DNA from: Dunaliella salina
Lineage: Eukaryota > Chlorophyta > Chlorophyceae > Chlamydomonadales > Dunaliellaceae
DNA length: 15,026 bases
Assembly (NCBI GenBank): GCA_002284615.2
Contig: MU070048.1
Coordinates: 143,144 to 158,169, forward strand
Reading direction: 5' to 3'
Within the stretch, counting starts at the first letter, position 1. Every line of letters starts with the position of its first letter. Positions 1 through 9,462 of this stretch are shown piece after piece. The notes under the pieces were generated by a model. It made no database searches. It had not been told where the DNA came from and worked only from the letters and a program-made list of their open reading frames with translations. The position numbers and the translations under genes were made by a program.

Positions 1-455
1 AAAGCACGCTTTCCAGCCCGCTTTACAACTAGTCTTTCTCAGAAAGCGGGGTCTCCACATTCCAGGGAAAGCGTCAGAAAGCCAGCCAGAAAGCAAGCTA
101 GAAACCCAGACAGTAAGCATGGGAAAGCAAGGAGAAAGACACTTTAGCACGCCTTCTCCTCGATTTCTAGTCGGCTTTCTAGAAAGCACGCTTTCCAGCC
201 CGCTTTACAACTAGTCTTTCTCAGAAAGCGGGGTCACCGCTTTCCAGGGAAAGCGTCAGAAAGCCAGCCAGAAAGCAAGCTAGAAACCCAGACAGTAAGC
301 ATGGGAAAGCAAGGAGAAAGACACTGTAGCACGCCTTCTCCTCGATTTCTAGTCGGCTTTCTAGAAAGTACGCTTTCTAGCCCGCTTCACAACTAGTCTT
401 TCTCAGAAAGCGGGGTTCCCGCTTTCCAGGGAAAGCGTGAGAAAGCCAGCCAGAA
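1..455. repeat. 182-bp tandem satellite, about 2.5 units
   Basis: Units begin at 1, 183 and 365, all with AAAG[CT]ACGCTTTC, giving an exact 182-bp period. Units 1 and 2 differ mainly at about 53-60 (CTCCACAT versus the equivalent ACCGCTTT stretch) plus single changes. The third unit is cut off near 455 and is more diverged, as expected at an array edge. Each unit is crowded with short GAAAGC and GCTTTC words in both orientations, and the unit junction carries a perfect 14-bp palindrome, GCTTTCTAGAAAGC, at 174-187 (one mismatch at 356-369). No coding sequence is seen. The array probably continues to the left of the window. A near-180-bp unit is common for centromeric or heterochromatic satellites, but a centromere role is only a guess. 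Confidence 0.93.
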
Positions 456-514
456 GTGCTCACCAACATTCCGACGTCAGCTCTAGTGATAGTTTTAGTA
501 ATCCCGGCACCGAT
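455..514 (-). pseudogene. RNase H domain scrap of retroelement
   Basis: Read on the minus strand this short stretch encodes GAGITKTITRADVGMLV. It resembles the RNase H segment of the plus-strand element at about 1880-1915 (TNTITRAELVGILV), with the catalytic E replaced by D and the sequence before it shortened. It lies between the satellite edge and the minus-strand nuclease scrap, in another frame from that scrap. The order (nuclease first, then RNase H on the minus strand) is the reverse of the normal protein order, so this is a rearranged or separate insertion. The match is short, so chance is not excluded. Confidence 0.35.
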
Positions 515-519
515 TGGTT

Positions 520-744
520 CTACTTAGTGTAGCTAGTTCCACCTACACCCAGGAGAACAGGGTGAATTGTGACAGCTTTAGCGTTCATAAGTTTACAAAA
601 GTCTGCATGCTGCTGCTTTGCTGCATTCAACTGATGCTCTGGCTTTGTGTCTTCATATAACTTGATTTTTATAAGGTGCACATGGCGTTCATTCACATAA
701 AGTGCATGGGTTTGCCTCATGTGGCTAGTTCTGGTGGTTACCAC
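520..744 (-). pseudogene. Retroelement C-terminal nuclease fragment, opposite strand
   Basis: The minus strand encodes about 74 residues, of which roughly the last 65 resemble the C-terminal region of the plus-strand element at about 2950-3160. Both have a VHL-x-x-K core (VHLIKIK here, VHLVELK there), and both have a VT-hydrophobic run followed by [IL]G-V-[AG]-GT-x-Y (LLGVGGTSY here, LIGVAGTIY there). The acidic residue of the E-x-K nuclease motif is K here, so the fragment would be catalytically dead. It ends in TAG near 520 and abuts or slightly overlaps the start of the plus-strand element near 714-719, so the two elements are divergent. The two copies are too different to be the same subfamily. 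No function is expected. Confidence 0.6.
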
Positions 745-1606
745 TGAATGCGCCTATATCTACAATGCCAATGGCATGTGCGTTGGCATGCTCACTGTAG
801 ACAGGCTCGCGTCCCTGCTTGAAGCCTATGAAGCAGCCAAAAGAGCAGGCATCCATGCTACAATTCAACCACCTGTCCAGGATTCAGCAACTGAAATTAT
901 GGGACTGCTATCCTACCAAAAGGCCCAACTAAAAGATCTTTCAGCCAAGAGCAAAAAGCTCCACACTTCCAACACGTGTTTCACGCATCCTCACATCCGA
1001 TTAGCCCTGCATAAATGGTGCATGGTCTCAACAGAAAGGTTTTCCAACCCCCTTGAATTTGGCGAGGCCTACAACACCTATTTTAACACAAACTGCCGAG
1101 ACCAGGTCTCTGGAGCACACACAGATGCCCTCTCTGCACGCTACACTGGCTTCTCCTTTTGCCATCCCCCATATGAGGACGAAATAATGTTTAAAATCCT
1201 GCGCCACGCTGTGCACTCCTCCTTCCAAACCACAGATCTAGTTGCCACCTTCATGCTCCTACCCCACTGGAGAGGCTTCAGCTGTAGCGCTTATGTGAGT
1301 TGGCTTAGCCAATACCCAGATCTTGCAAAAGTGCTCGCCAAATTTTTAGCGAGAAACATCCAATCTCAAGGCACCACATTACTGGCTTGATACCATACCC
1401 AGTCCCACTCCACCTTCATATCCTATGCAACTCATGGTTGTGTGAAATATTCCATTAATCCTAATGCTAGAGAAATGCTAGATAGCGCAAACAAAGACTG
1501 GTTCCAACTCCTCCAGCAAGATGTACCANCCTGTTGGCTACCCTTGGATCCTCCAAATCCTGCCACGCCACTGCGTACCCAACAACACCTAGCATCAAAC
1601 ACTTAG
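719..1606 (+). pseudogene. PCIF1-like methyltransferase-type domain of mobile element
   Basis: The ATG at 719 opens 223 codons to a TGA at 1388. The same frame then continues to TAG at 1604-1606 and still looks coding, so TGA probably replaces TGG. Residues 108-122 (FSNPLEFGEAYNTYF) followed by GFSFCHPPYEDE (144-155) and ATFMLLPHWR (176-185) match the pattern of the PCIF1 (CAPAM, cap m6Am methyltransferase) catalytic domain. There an aromatic/hydrophobic region precedes NPPF, an acidic helix and a PLSF-hydrophobic-PxW strand. HPPY fits the general [DNSH]PP[YFW] motif of N6-adenine methyltransferases. The upstream AYIYNANG-containing part is not assigned. One N lies at 1529. Homology is judged by eye; activity is not implied, because the frame is broken. 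Confidence 0.6.
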
Positions 1607-2495
1607 AAACAGACATTCAAATCACTTCCCCCCGACATTCATAACTGTTCACACAAATGCCCACAGGTAAAGGCAGGCTTCACCCCTGCCAACTACAAAA
1701 AGATGTTCACCTCAAGTCAAGGACTGGAGGGAAATCACCTACACTGATGGCAGTGCCATTAAACACAAAGATGACAACTCCCACCACTTTCTGGTTCAGG
1801 TGTTTACAAACCGGGAAGGGACGCTACCCAACCCTCCCAAAATTTACAAATGCACATAAAACCCAATGGCCATGGGCCTACCAATACCATCACTAGGGCA
1901 GAACTTGTGGGTATCCTTGTGGCACTCCAACACAAGTAAACTAAAATTGTCACCGATAGTGCATCCTACCTCTTCCAGATTTCAAATCAAATCCTTAATC
2001 CAATGCGCATGAGGTGTCAACTACACGCAGAGCTCATTCATGCAACATCAACCATGTTAGAACACTCACCCCACCCTATCCATTTTTACGAAGCCCACTC
2101 TGGCGTTATAGGAAATGAGGGGGCTGATGCTTGCGCTCGCACCGCAGCCCTCTCAGACACCATAGACATTGTGTTTCCAGATGCCAGGGACCCTTCCCAC
2201 AACTTTTATTGGCTTTCATTGAAGACCTCCTCGTCACGAGACAATGGCATACACCGCTCCCACGCTTTCTCCATGCACTACTTAACCAACCTCAACGACA
2301 AAATTGAAGCACACATGCACAAGAAACACAAGCTCGGCTCTGCTGACACCTCTGGCTACCACTACCAGAGATGGCAAAAACTTAATGATACCATGCCACA
2401 AAACACCGGAGCAAACATGGAATCGCGCAACCCAACTTGCAAGCAAAAAGATCAGCAATTCCTTCTGGAAAAACCCAGGAATTACCCTTAAATAG
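1607..2495 (+). pseudogene. RNase H domain of mobile element, frame-broken
   Basis: The domain is spread over frames. YTDGS is at 1740-1754, the ITRAEL block with E at 1901-1903, VTDSA with D at 1955-1957, and AHSGVIGNEGADA with D at 2126-2128. These are the four catalytic acids of RNase HI plus the downstream His region, in correct order and spacing, so the fold was once complete. The frame moves near 1718 and near 1790, and TAA at 1937 interrupts just before VTDSA. The longest clean piece runs 2003-2491. Beyond the domain the reading continues through YLTNLNDKIEAHMHKKHK, then changes frame near 2450 (ISNSFWKNPGITLK) and stops. RNase H in such elements degrades the RNA strand of a hybrid. 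This copy cannot make a whole protein. Confidence 0.78.
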
Positions 2496-2497
2496 TA

Positions 2498-3034
2498 AAC
2501 AAACATGATATGAAGTATCGTACAGATACACTGTACAATCAGAGTCATGTTTTCAAAATCAACTGTTCCAGTTCTGGAAGATGCCCACTATGAGATGAGA
2601 TGGACCACATTGACCACATACTCCTCAGGTGTACAAACTCAACAATGAGCGGGGTGCACGCCAATAGACACCATACAGCCCTAAGCCTTTGTGTAAAAGC
2701 CCTCAGTAAAGGTCGGTATGGCTCATCCCTTACTGGCATGGGTGGCTGCAGTAACGAGAGACTCCTGGATCAGGGCATACAAGTCTCTAGAAACATATCA
2801 AGAGTTTTTCCAGACTGGGTCTTCCCTAATGTTATACCAGTACGTACTGGCTCCCCTGCCCGGCACCAAACCCACCCTGATGCTATTTATGTGCGCCCTT
2901 TTCCAGGCAGACAAACTCACCTTGATCTTTCCAAGATCCCTCCTCAAGACAGGGACGTACATCTTGTTGAATTAAAATTCTGTCCCAACGCAAAAGCCCC
3001 CGTCACTCTAGAGCGTGCATGCACTGCGCAGTGA
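2498..3034 (+). pseudogene. Zinc knuckle and PD-(D/E)XK-like nuclease of mobile element
   Basis: The reading resumes in the frame of 719 with MKYRTDTLYNQ, a segment typical of the region after the catalytic domains of LINE proteins. It then reaches a CCHC-like knuckle (C-P-L-stop, DHIDHILLRC) in which TGA at 2591 stands where the second Cys is expected. From 2600 the frame is open for 144 codons. P93-D94 (D codon at 2879) and E124-L-K126 (E at 2969) form a PD...E-x-K pattern about 30 residues apart, which suggests a restriction-like endonuclease as in R2- or Dualen-type elements. The frame fails near 3019-3034 and continues in the next frame. The nuclease call comes from the motif plus position and is not proven. 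Confidence 0.6.
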
Positions 3035-3420
3035 CCCAGCATTCTCACACCATAACCAGACTTAAAACCTGCAGCTCAAGAAATCCAAACAGGAACAACA
3101 AAGTGACTTTGCCCATCATCTTAATCGGTGTGGCCGGTACCATTTACAATGAGTATATAATTACACCCCTTATAGATATGGGCCTTTCTAAACAAAAAGC
3201 CAAATCACTAGCAGCCAAGCTTAGGGACCATGCCATCCAAAGATCAATCACTATCAAAAACACTAGGCATGCTCTTTGCTCTCAGGGGGCTTCTGGGAGG
3301 GGGTTGCTGGGCGCGCGGCGGCGGAGGATGGGAGAAGATGAGTCTGAGCGTCCAGAGGCATGGCGGGCAGCAACCCTCCAGATCCCCATTAGGTCTGTTT
3401 CTGGCTCTCTCTTAGGCTAG
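3019..3420 (+). pseudogene. C-terminal tail of element protein after frameshift
   Basis: This is the continuation of the nuclease region in another frame. After the overlap at 3019-3034 comes QHSHTITRLK, then NKVTLPIILIGVAGTIYNEY and a helical segment GLSKQKAKSLAAKL. The GT-x-Y block also occurs in the minus-strand scrap near 530-560, so it is a conserved part of the family. From about 3280 the translation turns Gly/Arg-rich and then looks like untranslated sequence read through to TAG at 3418. The true stop in an intact copy may lie before 3420. Confidence 0.62.
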
Positions 3421-3545
3421 CTGTGCCTAGTGTAGGTTCTGAGGGCCTTCTGGTGAGGCCTCTAGCTTTCCAGTTAGAGGACCTTCCCTTTATGCACGCG
3501 GCCTTTGGCTTGCGTAGACTTTTCTTTTCGTTTCTTGGTCCTCCG
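3387..3545 (+). repeat. Mobile-element 3' tail, copy 1
   Basis: Directly downstream of the element's coding remains, this segment contains GTCTGTTTCTGGCTCTCTC, CCAGTTAGAGGACCTTCCC and a T/C-rich end with GCGTAGACTTTTCTTTTCG. Matching blocks recur in the same order at 3974-4135, which marks it as the 3' untranslated tail of a family that left several copies here. Confidence 0.6.
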
Positions 3546-3656
3546 TGTGGAGCTGCGCAAAGTGTTATGAGAATGGGTAAGAGAAACACCGTTTGAAGTA
3601 TCTTCGGCATGAAAAAGGGTGATCAAAACAGCATCTAGTCGACTGAGTTGAGTCTG

Positions 3657-3769
<113 letters not shown>

Positions 3770-3973
3770 CCTTGGAAGGTTACGAGGGAAGAAGTGAGCA
3801 GGTAAAGTTATGTTTGAGACATGTGTAGGGAGTTGGAGGTTGTGTTGAGCAGGCATAAAATCGCTTCCTATGCAGGAAGGCGACACAAATTGCAAGCGCA
3901 AGGAAAATGCTTACTAGCGCAAATCAATAGACAGTGCCATGGTCCAATTCCCAGAATCCGCAGAAAAAGGCAG

Positions 3974-4135
3974 TGGGCTCTGTTTCTGGCCCTCTCCTAG
4001 GCTAACTTGTGTATACACAACTACGTAGTCCAAAGGGCCTTTTAGTGAGGCTTCTACCCCTCCAGTTAGAAGTTTTCCCCTTAATGTACATGGCCCCTAG
4101 CTTGCGTCAACTTTTCTTTTCTGTTCTTTCCTAGT
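3974..4135 (+). repeat. Mobile-element 3' tail, copy 2 (5'-truncated)
   Basis: The blocks GCTCTGTTTCTGGCCCTCTC, AGGGCCTTTTAGTGAGGCTTC, CCTCCAGTTAGAAG and CTTGCGTCAACTTTTCTTTTC match 3387-3545 in order, with many substitutions. No coding part precedes it. A 3' end without the body is what 5'-truncated target-primed insertion leaves. The end points are estimates. Confidence 0.65.
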
Positions 4136-4739
4136 ATGGGAAGCAGGGGAAAGGGGAAGTACTTTGGACCAGCCAAAGCCATTCCACCTGCTACCTCTGC
4201 CCCAGCCAGTTTCTCCCTGAGCAGAGGCACATCCATCTCGTGAAGGTAAAAAAGTCACAAGGGCCCAAAAATCAGCTCGAGACTTTCAAGCACCAGCACA
4301 TGACCTCCATTGCCTGGCCATCATTTAAAATCCTCAGTTTGAGTCACCCTCTGAGCCACATTGCTAGGTCTGGGTCATCTGCAGCTCAAGCACCCTCACA
4401 CTTTGGAGTCCTGTAAAGGGCCTGGTCTCAACAAAAAAGAAAGAAAGAAAGCCTTCGCTGGGCACAGCCATCTTGCATCAAGGACCCAACAGTCAGGTAA
4501 GAGTGAGCCCCACCAGTTCAAACCAAGAGAAAGGGAAGCACAGGAGTCTACTACAGCAAGTTGGCCTCCACCTTGAACCGTCAAGGCGTTACTGGTCTCA
4601 ACACCATACAAGCCACCATTTGGATTATTTTGAAGCTTCATGCTTAAGCTATTCAGTTATGCTTGAAAATTGTCTAGAACGAGATGTGCTCTTGAAAGGA
4701 ATTTTCCTTGGGACTCGCTGTCAGTGCCAGTGCTGATGG
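4136..4739. other. Gene-poor stretch, nothing recognised
   Basis: Short open frames in all directions, none with a recognisable domain or good start context. A small A-rich AAAGAAAG patch lies near 4437-4450. I see no RNA gene or terminal repeat. Confidence 0.5.
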
Positions 4740-4795
4740 TTGTGTCTTGCCTAACTGCACGCTGGTTGTGGCCAGCGTAGACTTTTACTTTTAAA
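4740..4795 (+). repeat. Possible mobile-element 3' tail remnant, copy 3
   Basis: Ends in CCAGCGTAGACTTTTACTTTT, close to the GCGTAGACTTTTCTTTTC end of copy 1. The preceding part is only weakly alike. It may be a very old or very short tail copy. Confidence 0.35.
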
Positions 4796-4888
4796 TGGCT
4801 TTTCCCAACTCCTTATAGGCGGATAAAGCGATGTAACATTACCTTAATTTCCCAACTCCCACCTGCAACATCAGGTGTATAGTATTAC

Positions 4889-5022
4889 AGGCAACCCTCC
4901 CAATCCCCATCAACCTCTTCAGTGGGGCTCACTCTCAGCTTCAGTGCTGTTTGTTGGGTTTTTCCAAAAGCAAACTGGCTCTTGCACAGCGTAGACTTCC
5001 TCTTTTTCCTTCTCTTTGTAAA
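4889..5022 (+). repeat. Mobile-element 3' tail remnant, copy 4
   Basis: Begins with GGCAACCCTCCCAATCCCCAT, which parallels AGCAACCCTCCAGATCCCCAT at about 3369-3389 just before copy 1, and ends with CAGCGTAGACTTCCTCTTTTT. The same order of start and end blocks over a shorter span supports a diverged, internally deleted copy. Confidence 0.42.
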
Positions 5023-5612
5023 AGGGGTACATGGTAGCTTGGTCCAAGGGTGTTTTCGCACTGCTCTTCTGAGCAAACGTACCTCCTCTTCCTTAGCTGA
5101 AGTTGAAAAAATTACCCTTCCCATTTAGTTTCACTTTTTCCTTTCATTGGGAGATCGAATCAGTGAGCGACTTGAAAGACAATACTACATTTTTCACTTT
5201 TAATCCTAGCCTTGAGCTCAGGGAGGCTGCATGTGGACAGGACAATGAAGTGAGGGCCCCTTAGTTGACACTCAGAATGCCTTTCTTCACTGACACTCCA
5301 TCTTGTAGCTTATCGCCCATACATTAGGATCAGCTGGTGATTCATCACTAACAAATTCCCAAGCTGAAGGCATCTTTTTTGGGTTTGCAGCTCAAGACAC
5401 AACTTCAAGGCGCGCCCTAAAAAAAGTAGGACAGTGTGTTTGCCTATGAACATGGATTTAAATAGATAGGCTCGGTGAAAATAATATATCCTCAAGGCAG
5501 CGCAAGAACAAAGACTTTACCAGGGACATTGGCAACTACAACGGAGCATGAATAAGAACGCCACGACTCGCTTCTTTTTGAGGGCTACCTACTTTTCTTT
5601 TCTTTTCCTTTG
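5023..5612. other. Non-coding stretch, nothing recognised
   Basis: No domain, RNA gene or terminal repeat seen. It ends in a T/C-rich stretch CTTTTCTTTTCTTTTCC at 5593-5609, which on the minus strand lies just downstream of the candidate terminal exon. Confidence 0.45.
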
Positions 5613-5846
5613 CTATCTACTGCTGCTACTGCTTCTGCTGCTGCCACTGCTGAGCCTCCCTGCTAGTTGATCAGCTAATGACTTCACTCGCATTGCATAA
5701 GGCAGCTGAGGCTTGGATGAGAGTGCTTGCTGAGGCTGTCTTAATAGGGTGCTAGCTCTCTGGCCAGGCAAGCTCATGCCAAGGCCGTGAACGCTGCTTG
5801 CTGGGGATGCGGAGTTGCCTTCTCGCCAGGCTATAATTTCTCGTGC
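5613..5846 (-). other. Candidate terminal exon, minus strand (hypothetical)
   Basis: On the minus strand TTTGTTAACTTGCAG (an acceptable 3' splice site) is followed at 5846 by 78 codons, including the stop, that stay open in phase 0 to 5613. The peptide starts AREIIAWREG, carries QPQQALSSKPQLPYAMRVKS in the middle and ends in a Ser/Arg run (SSGSSRSSSSSR) encoded by imperfect CAG/CTG triplets. I do not recognise the protein and cannot place an upstream exon with confidence. It could equally be chance plus a triplet repeat. Confidence 0.22.
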
Positions 5847-5862
5847 CTGCAAGTTAACAAAT

Positions 5863-8800
5863 GGATTTGCAAATAAGAAAATGCAGGATCTAAAAATAAA
5901 GAACACTAAGGCAAAGCCCCATCATGGGGCGTGAGCCTCTAGGTTTGCCTATGTCTCAGCAGAGTTCACACCTGCCCTCCCGGCCCCCCCAGCACAGCTT
6001 CCACCTTGGAGCTTGGTATCAGTGCTTTCTTTAGCTCAATATATCACGTTATTCAACATGAAACCATGGCTTCCTGATTTAAAACATCATTAAGAAATCA
6101 AGTCAACTTCTATTGGATGCCCAAGTGTCTTCGTGTGGATGCATCATCCCCCCTCTCTTAGGCCTTCAAAGGCTGCCTGAAAGTCAGCCCCCCAATCCCT
6201 GTGTGATATCCTGCCTGTTGCCAGCCAGGCCAACTCTGCCAGTTCTGAGCACACCACCTGAAAGCTGATTAAAAAAGCAATTTTTCAGCGCTGAGCTGGT
6301 CCCATTTGGTGAACTATGCTGCGCGCAAAGCCTGCATGTTTGTGAACTCAGCCAGCAAAACTCACCCCCTGTGTGCTTTAACCCTCCAGCTTTATTCTTA
6401 AGCCTGCAGGTGGACCCCAGGATGGGCCCTGAGTGCACAGGTGGCCACCTGCTGCGAGCTGGCAGAGGGCTGCCTCAGGAGATGCTCAAAAGTCAGCTGA
6501 GAGGAGTAATGACGGTAGGGAACGGCTTTTCTTGCGGGGTCTGGATTTCATTTTCTTATTTCGTTAAAATTTCCGCTGACAGCCACAGATGCGAGGGCGC
6601 AACTTTAATGTTTGAATTAATTCGTTGCGACTAATAAAGGCACTTTTGAGGAACAGCCCACCAGCAAAAACTTGGGAGGAATTAGTTCCAGCAACTTTGC
6701 GGAGCCCAGCAGCTCCTCCCTGGCGCCCATCATGGCAGACTGCGGCGTCAATGTTGACAACCCCAGGCATCGGCCAGGACAAACAGCGGGTGCGAAGGTG
6801 GCCTATCGGGGCTAGGCCAGACCTCCCTGGTCATGCATGCCTGTCCGTGCCATGAGAATTTCACCAGCGTCAGGGACCCTCCTGACAACCCAAAATCACT
6901 TGCAATATTACCAGAAGGCTTCCCAAACACTCGCTGCTGCAGTTCGGGCCTGAACAGGGTCCCCCTCAAAAACGGCCATTACCAGGGGTGACCGAAAAGT
7001 GCAGGCATCAGGCACACCTTACGCTTCACAATATCAAAAAGAATTATAGATTAAAATCCACAAACTCAAAACACTTACTGGTGAGCCCAAATGAAAGAAA
7101 TCCCTGTTTTTGCAAATAGCTCCATTCAAACCACACCCAAATGTCCCCACATGTCTCCAACATGCCAGACTAGCCCTTTCCCTCAAACAAGCAATCCCTC
7201 ATACTCAGAAGTGGGTAAGTTGTGTCCGGCAGTATATCACCCATTTTTGGCAGAGGATGGGGGGGCTGACTGAAAGCGTCTTTTCCCTTGAAAAGAGGTC
7301 CTTTTTAAACCAACAATGAAAATGAAAATTTCCAATGGGTTGCTGGGAGCCCATCCAACAAGTTCCATGCCAAGTGGTTCAACGAGCCCTCTGCTGAGGG
7401 ACAGTCCCAAATGAGCGCCTGTCCAGCGCCTCGAAGTACCTTAGAAACCCTCAGCGCAGCATCTGACCTGCTGCCCTAGAGGTGCAAGTGCACTGATTTC
7501 AGTGTGACGCTGTTTCCATACCCAGCTGCTTCTGGGCAATGACGTAGTATCAAGAAACACCATACAGTAAAGCAGCTGGAGAAAAGTTGCAAGGGTATAG
7601 GAAATCAGTGTGCAATGTGCTAGGCTTTTCAGGTTGGAGATGAGTACACCTGTGGCTCGATTGTTTTTCAAGTGTTAAGGACGCTCAAGTGCAGTGGACT
7701 AAACTCTAGCCGTAGAGGGAGAAACTCAATTTCAAAAGGGAAAGGGCATTCCTCCACATGTACTTTTGCTCGCAAGGAGACCTACAGCCTTCGGCAGGCT
7801 GAGCCATAGAGTATAAGGGACATGAAATGAAGGTTTTTAAGGGTTTGCCACTTTTGGGAGAGGCGAAAAACCAGGGTTTTACAACATCCTTAAAAAACTG
7901 CTCGGCATGTGGGCCAAGCACAAGAGACAACACTGCAGTGTCAGTTTAGAGGGGGAGGCAGAGAACAGAATTTTTCGAATTTCTTTGTTGGGTAGCTGAG
8001 CGGAAGATGGCCACCATGGCGCACACACTGCATCTCCTACCTTGCAATTTCGAGAGTTTCAAGAGCAAAACCTTTTCTTGGGGAATTTCAGATTGGGCAG
8101 CAGGGCGGTACAGGGGGCAATGGGTTGTCCCCACGGCTGGACCCCCCCCCCTGCTGAGGCAAATCAATGTCACTGACTTGCTGCAACACATCTTGCACAT
8201 TCCTGCACCATTCCAGCACCTGAAAAGTGGGTTGAATGGCTGATTTTCTGCTCTTCAAGAGCTTGATAGATGGTCTGGTGACGTGCAGTGAGTGGCAGTG
8301 TGTGTGCCTTTTCATTTGTCACGGTACCAAAATAGATGCTGTTCCATAGCCGCTCCACCAATCTGTATCGTTAAATTCCGAAAATTATTCCTGTGTGGTC
8401 TGCAATCCTCATGTAAAGTAGGCCAGATTTTTGCCTCTACACCAGGAGGGGGAAGGGAAATTCGAAAAAAAAACTGGTGTGCCAAGGTACAAACTAGCTT
8501 GCTGACTTTCAGGCGGACCAGTAATTGAACCCATCTTTGGTTGGTTTGAAGCATCAGTATGGCCGGCAATTCTGAGCTAAATTGAGCACAGATCTAGCGA
8601 TATGGACAGGTTGACGGAGGTAAAAAAGGAGCCTTCCGCGCCCACATCTGTCCTGGTGGGATCCCCTGGCCACAATGCTTCCCCAGTGCCCCCCCACAAA
8701 ATCTGACATTGCGGCATCGATTAGACGACCCGAGATCAGCTTAAGTCGAGGAGCGCTAGTCATGTGGTCTAAACTTAAAAATCCACCTTTTCCAGACAAA

Positions 8801-9285
8801 ATGGGTGCGAAAACAGCTTCTAAGCCTCATACATCACCTGCCCATGCCAGCTATTCACCAAAACTGTGCGTGGTACATGAAAACATGTTTGGTGTGCTCA
8901 GGGCACAAAAGGATGCATGCAGGATACCTGAATTGCTCAAGGATACTGTAAGAAGGGTCGCGGCTGCGGGGACGACCGATGCTATTGAGCAAGCATCATG
9001 ATCGGTAGCCACGGGGAACCTGACATGTCCCAGAACCCCATCTGGCCGCCTCTACCCCAAGGAATGGCGTCTGATGGTACAGGCACACTCAGTACACTCT
9101 TGCAACTGCTGAGCCCAGGGTCTGGTACCAGCTTGAGCGACAAAGTGCACAGCGGAGGAGAACAACTTGCCGTCGATTCACCAGATTCCATTAAAATGAA
9201 TTGCGACAACTTTTGCAGCCTTAACTTGAACCATGGTGTACTGTGCACAGCGGAAGGAGACAAGAAATTTGGCACCCTTTGCTAG
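5863..9285. other. Long gene-poor region, weak exon-like pieces only
   Basis: No family was recognised in any frame. Weak points are: a plus-strand open stretch at about 6621-6814 (peptide includes NFAEPSSSSLAPIMADCG); a GTAAGT donor-like site near 7215; a stretch at 8796-8947 bounded by TTTTCCAG and a GTAAGA donor (peptide includes KLCVVHENMFGVLRAQKD); and an open frame at 8998-9285. None links to another with matched phase that I could verify. It could be intron and intergenic DNA of an intron-rich genome, or old repeat. Confidence 0.4.
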
Positions 9286-9462
9286 TGCACTGAGGAGCAG
9301 GACCCCTTGTGCTTTGAGGAGTTGTGTGTCTCTGGTGCATGGTCTTACTGGTTCAAGCGGAGAGGGCGGGCAAAAGGTGTCCAGCTTGCATGGCCCTCAG
9401 CCATTGCAGCACTGGATGTCACTGAGACTGCCAGTGAGAGGTTGGCTTTGCCAGTTTTTCAG
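9286..9462 (+). other. Candidate internal exon, plus strand (hypothetical)
   Basis: CCCTTTGCTAG (3' splice-like) precedes and GTAGCT (5' splice-like) follows a stretch of exactly 59 codons. Its peptide includes FEELCVSGAWSYWFKRRG and ends ERLALPVFQ. The frame before it (8989-9282) is also open up to the TAG that forms the putative acceptor. No family is recognised. Open stretches of this size are expected by chance in 15 kb, so this is only a lead. Confidence 0.2.

Larger units (their letters stand above)
719..3545 (+). mobile_element. Degenerate non-LTR-like element (MTase-like, RNase H, PDDEXK)
   Basis: This plus-strand element is read mainly in one frame (frame of 719). Visible lesions are TGA at 1388, TAG at 1604, frameshifts near 1718 and 1790, TAA at 1937, a frameshift near 2450, stops near 2490, TGA at 2591 and a frameshift near 3020. 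Domain order is PCIF1-like domain, RNase H, CCHC-like knuckle, PD-(D/E)XK-like nuclease, then a 3' untranslated tail with the TAGACTTTTCTTTTC-type motif near 3517-3535. RNase H followed by an R-T-x-T-L-Y-N segment, a CCHC knuckle and a restriction-like nuclease is what is known from non-LTR retrotransposons. No reverse transcriptase YxDD-type block is seen, so either it lay upstream and was lost by 5' truncation, or the element relies on a partner. The 3' end is set by similarity to later tail copies; no target duplication was found. Confidence 0.72.

Noticed and set aside
1..455. Possible CRISPR array because of regular repeats
   Set aside because: The 182-bp unit is repeated whole, with no short repeat and unique spacer pattern, and the context is eukaryotic.
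1028..1228. Minus-strand ORF inside the methyltransferase-like region
   Set aside because: Shadow of the plus-strand coding sequence with no motif of its own.
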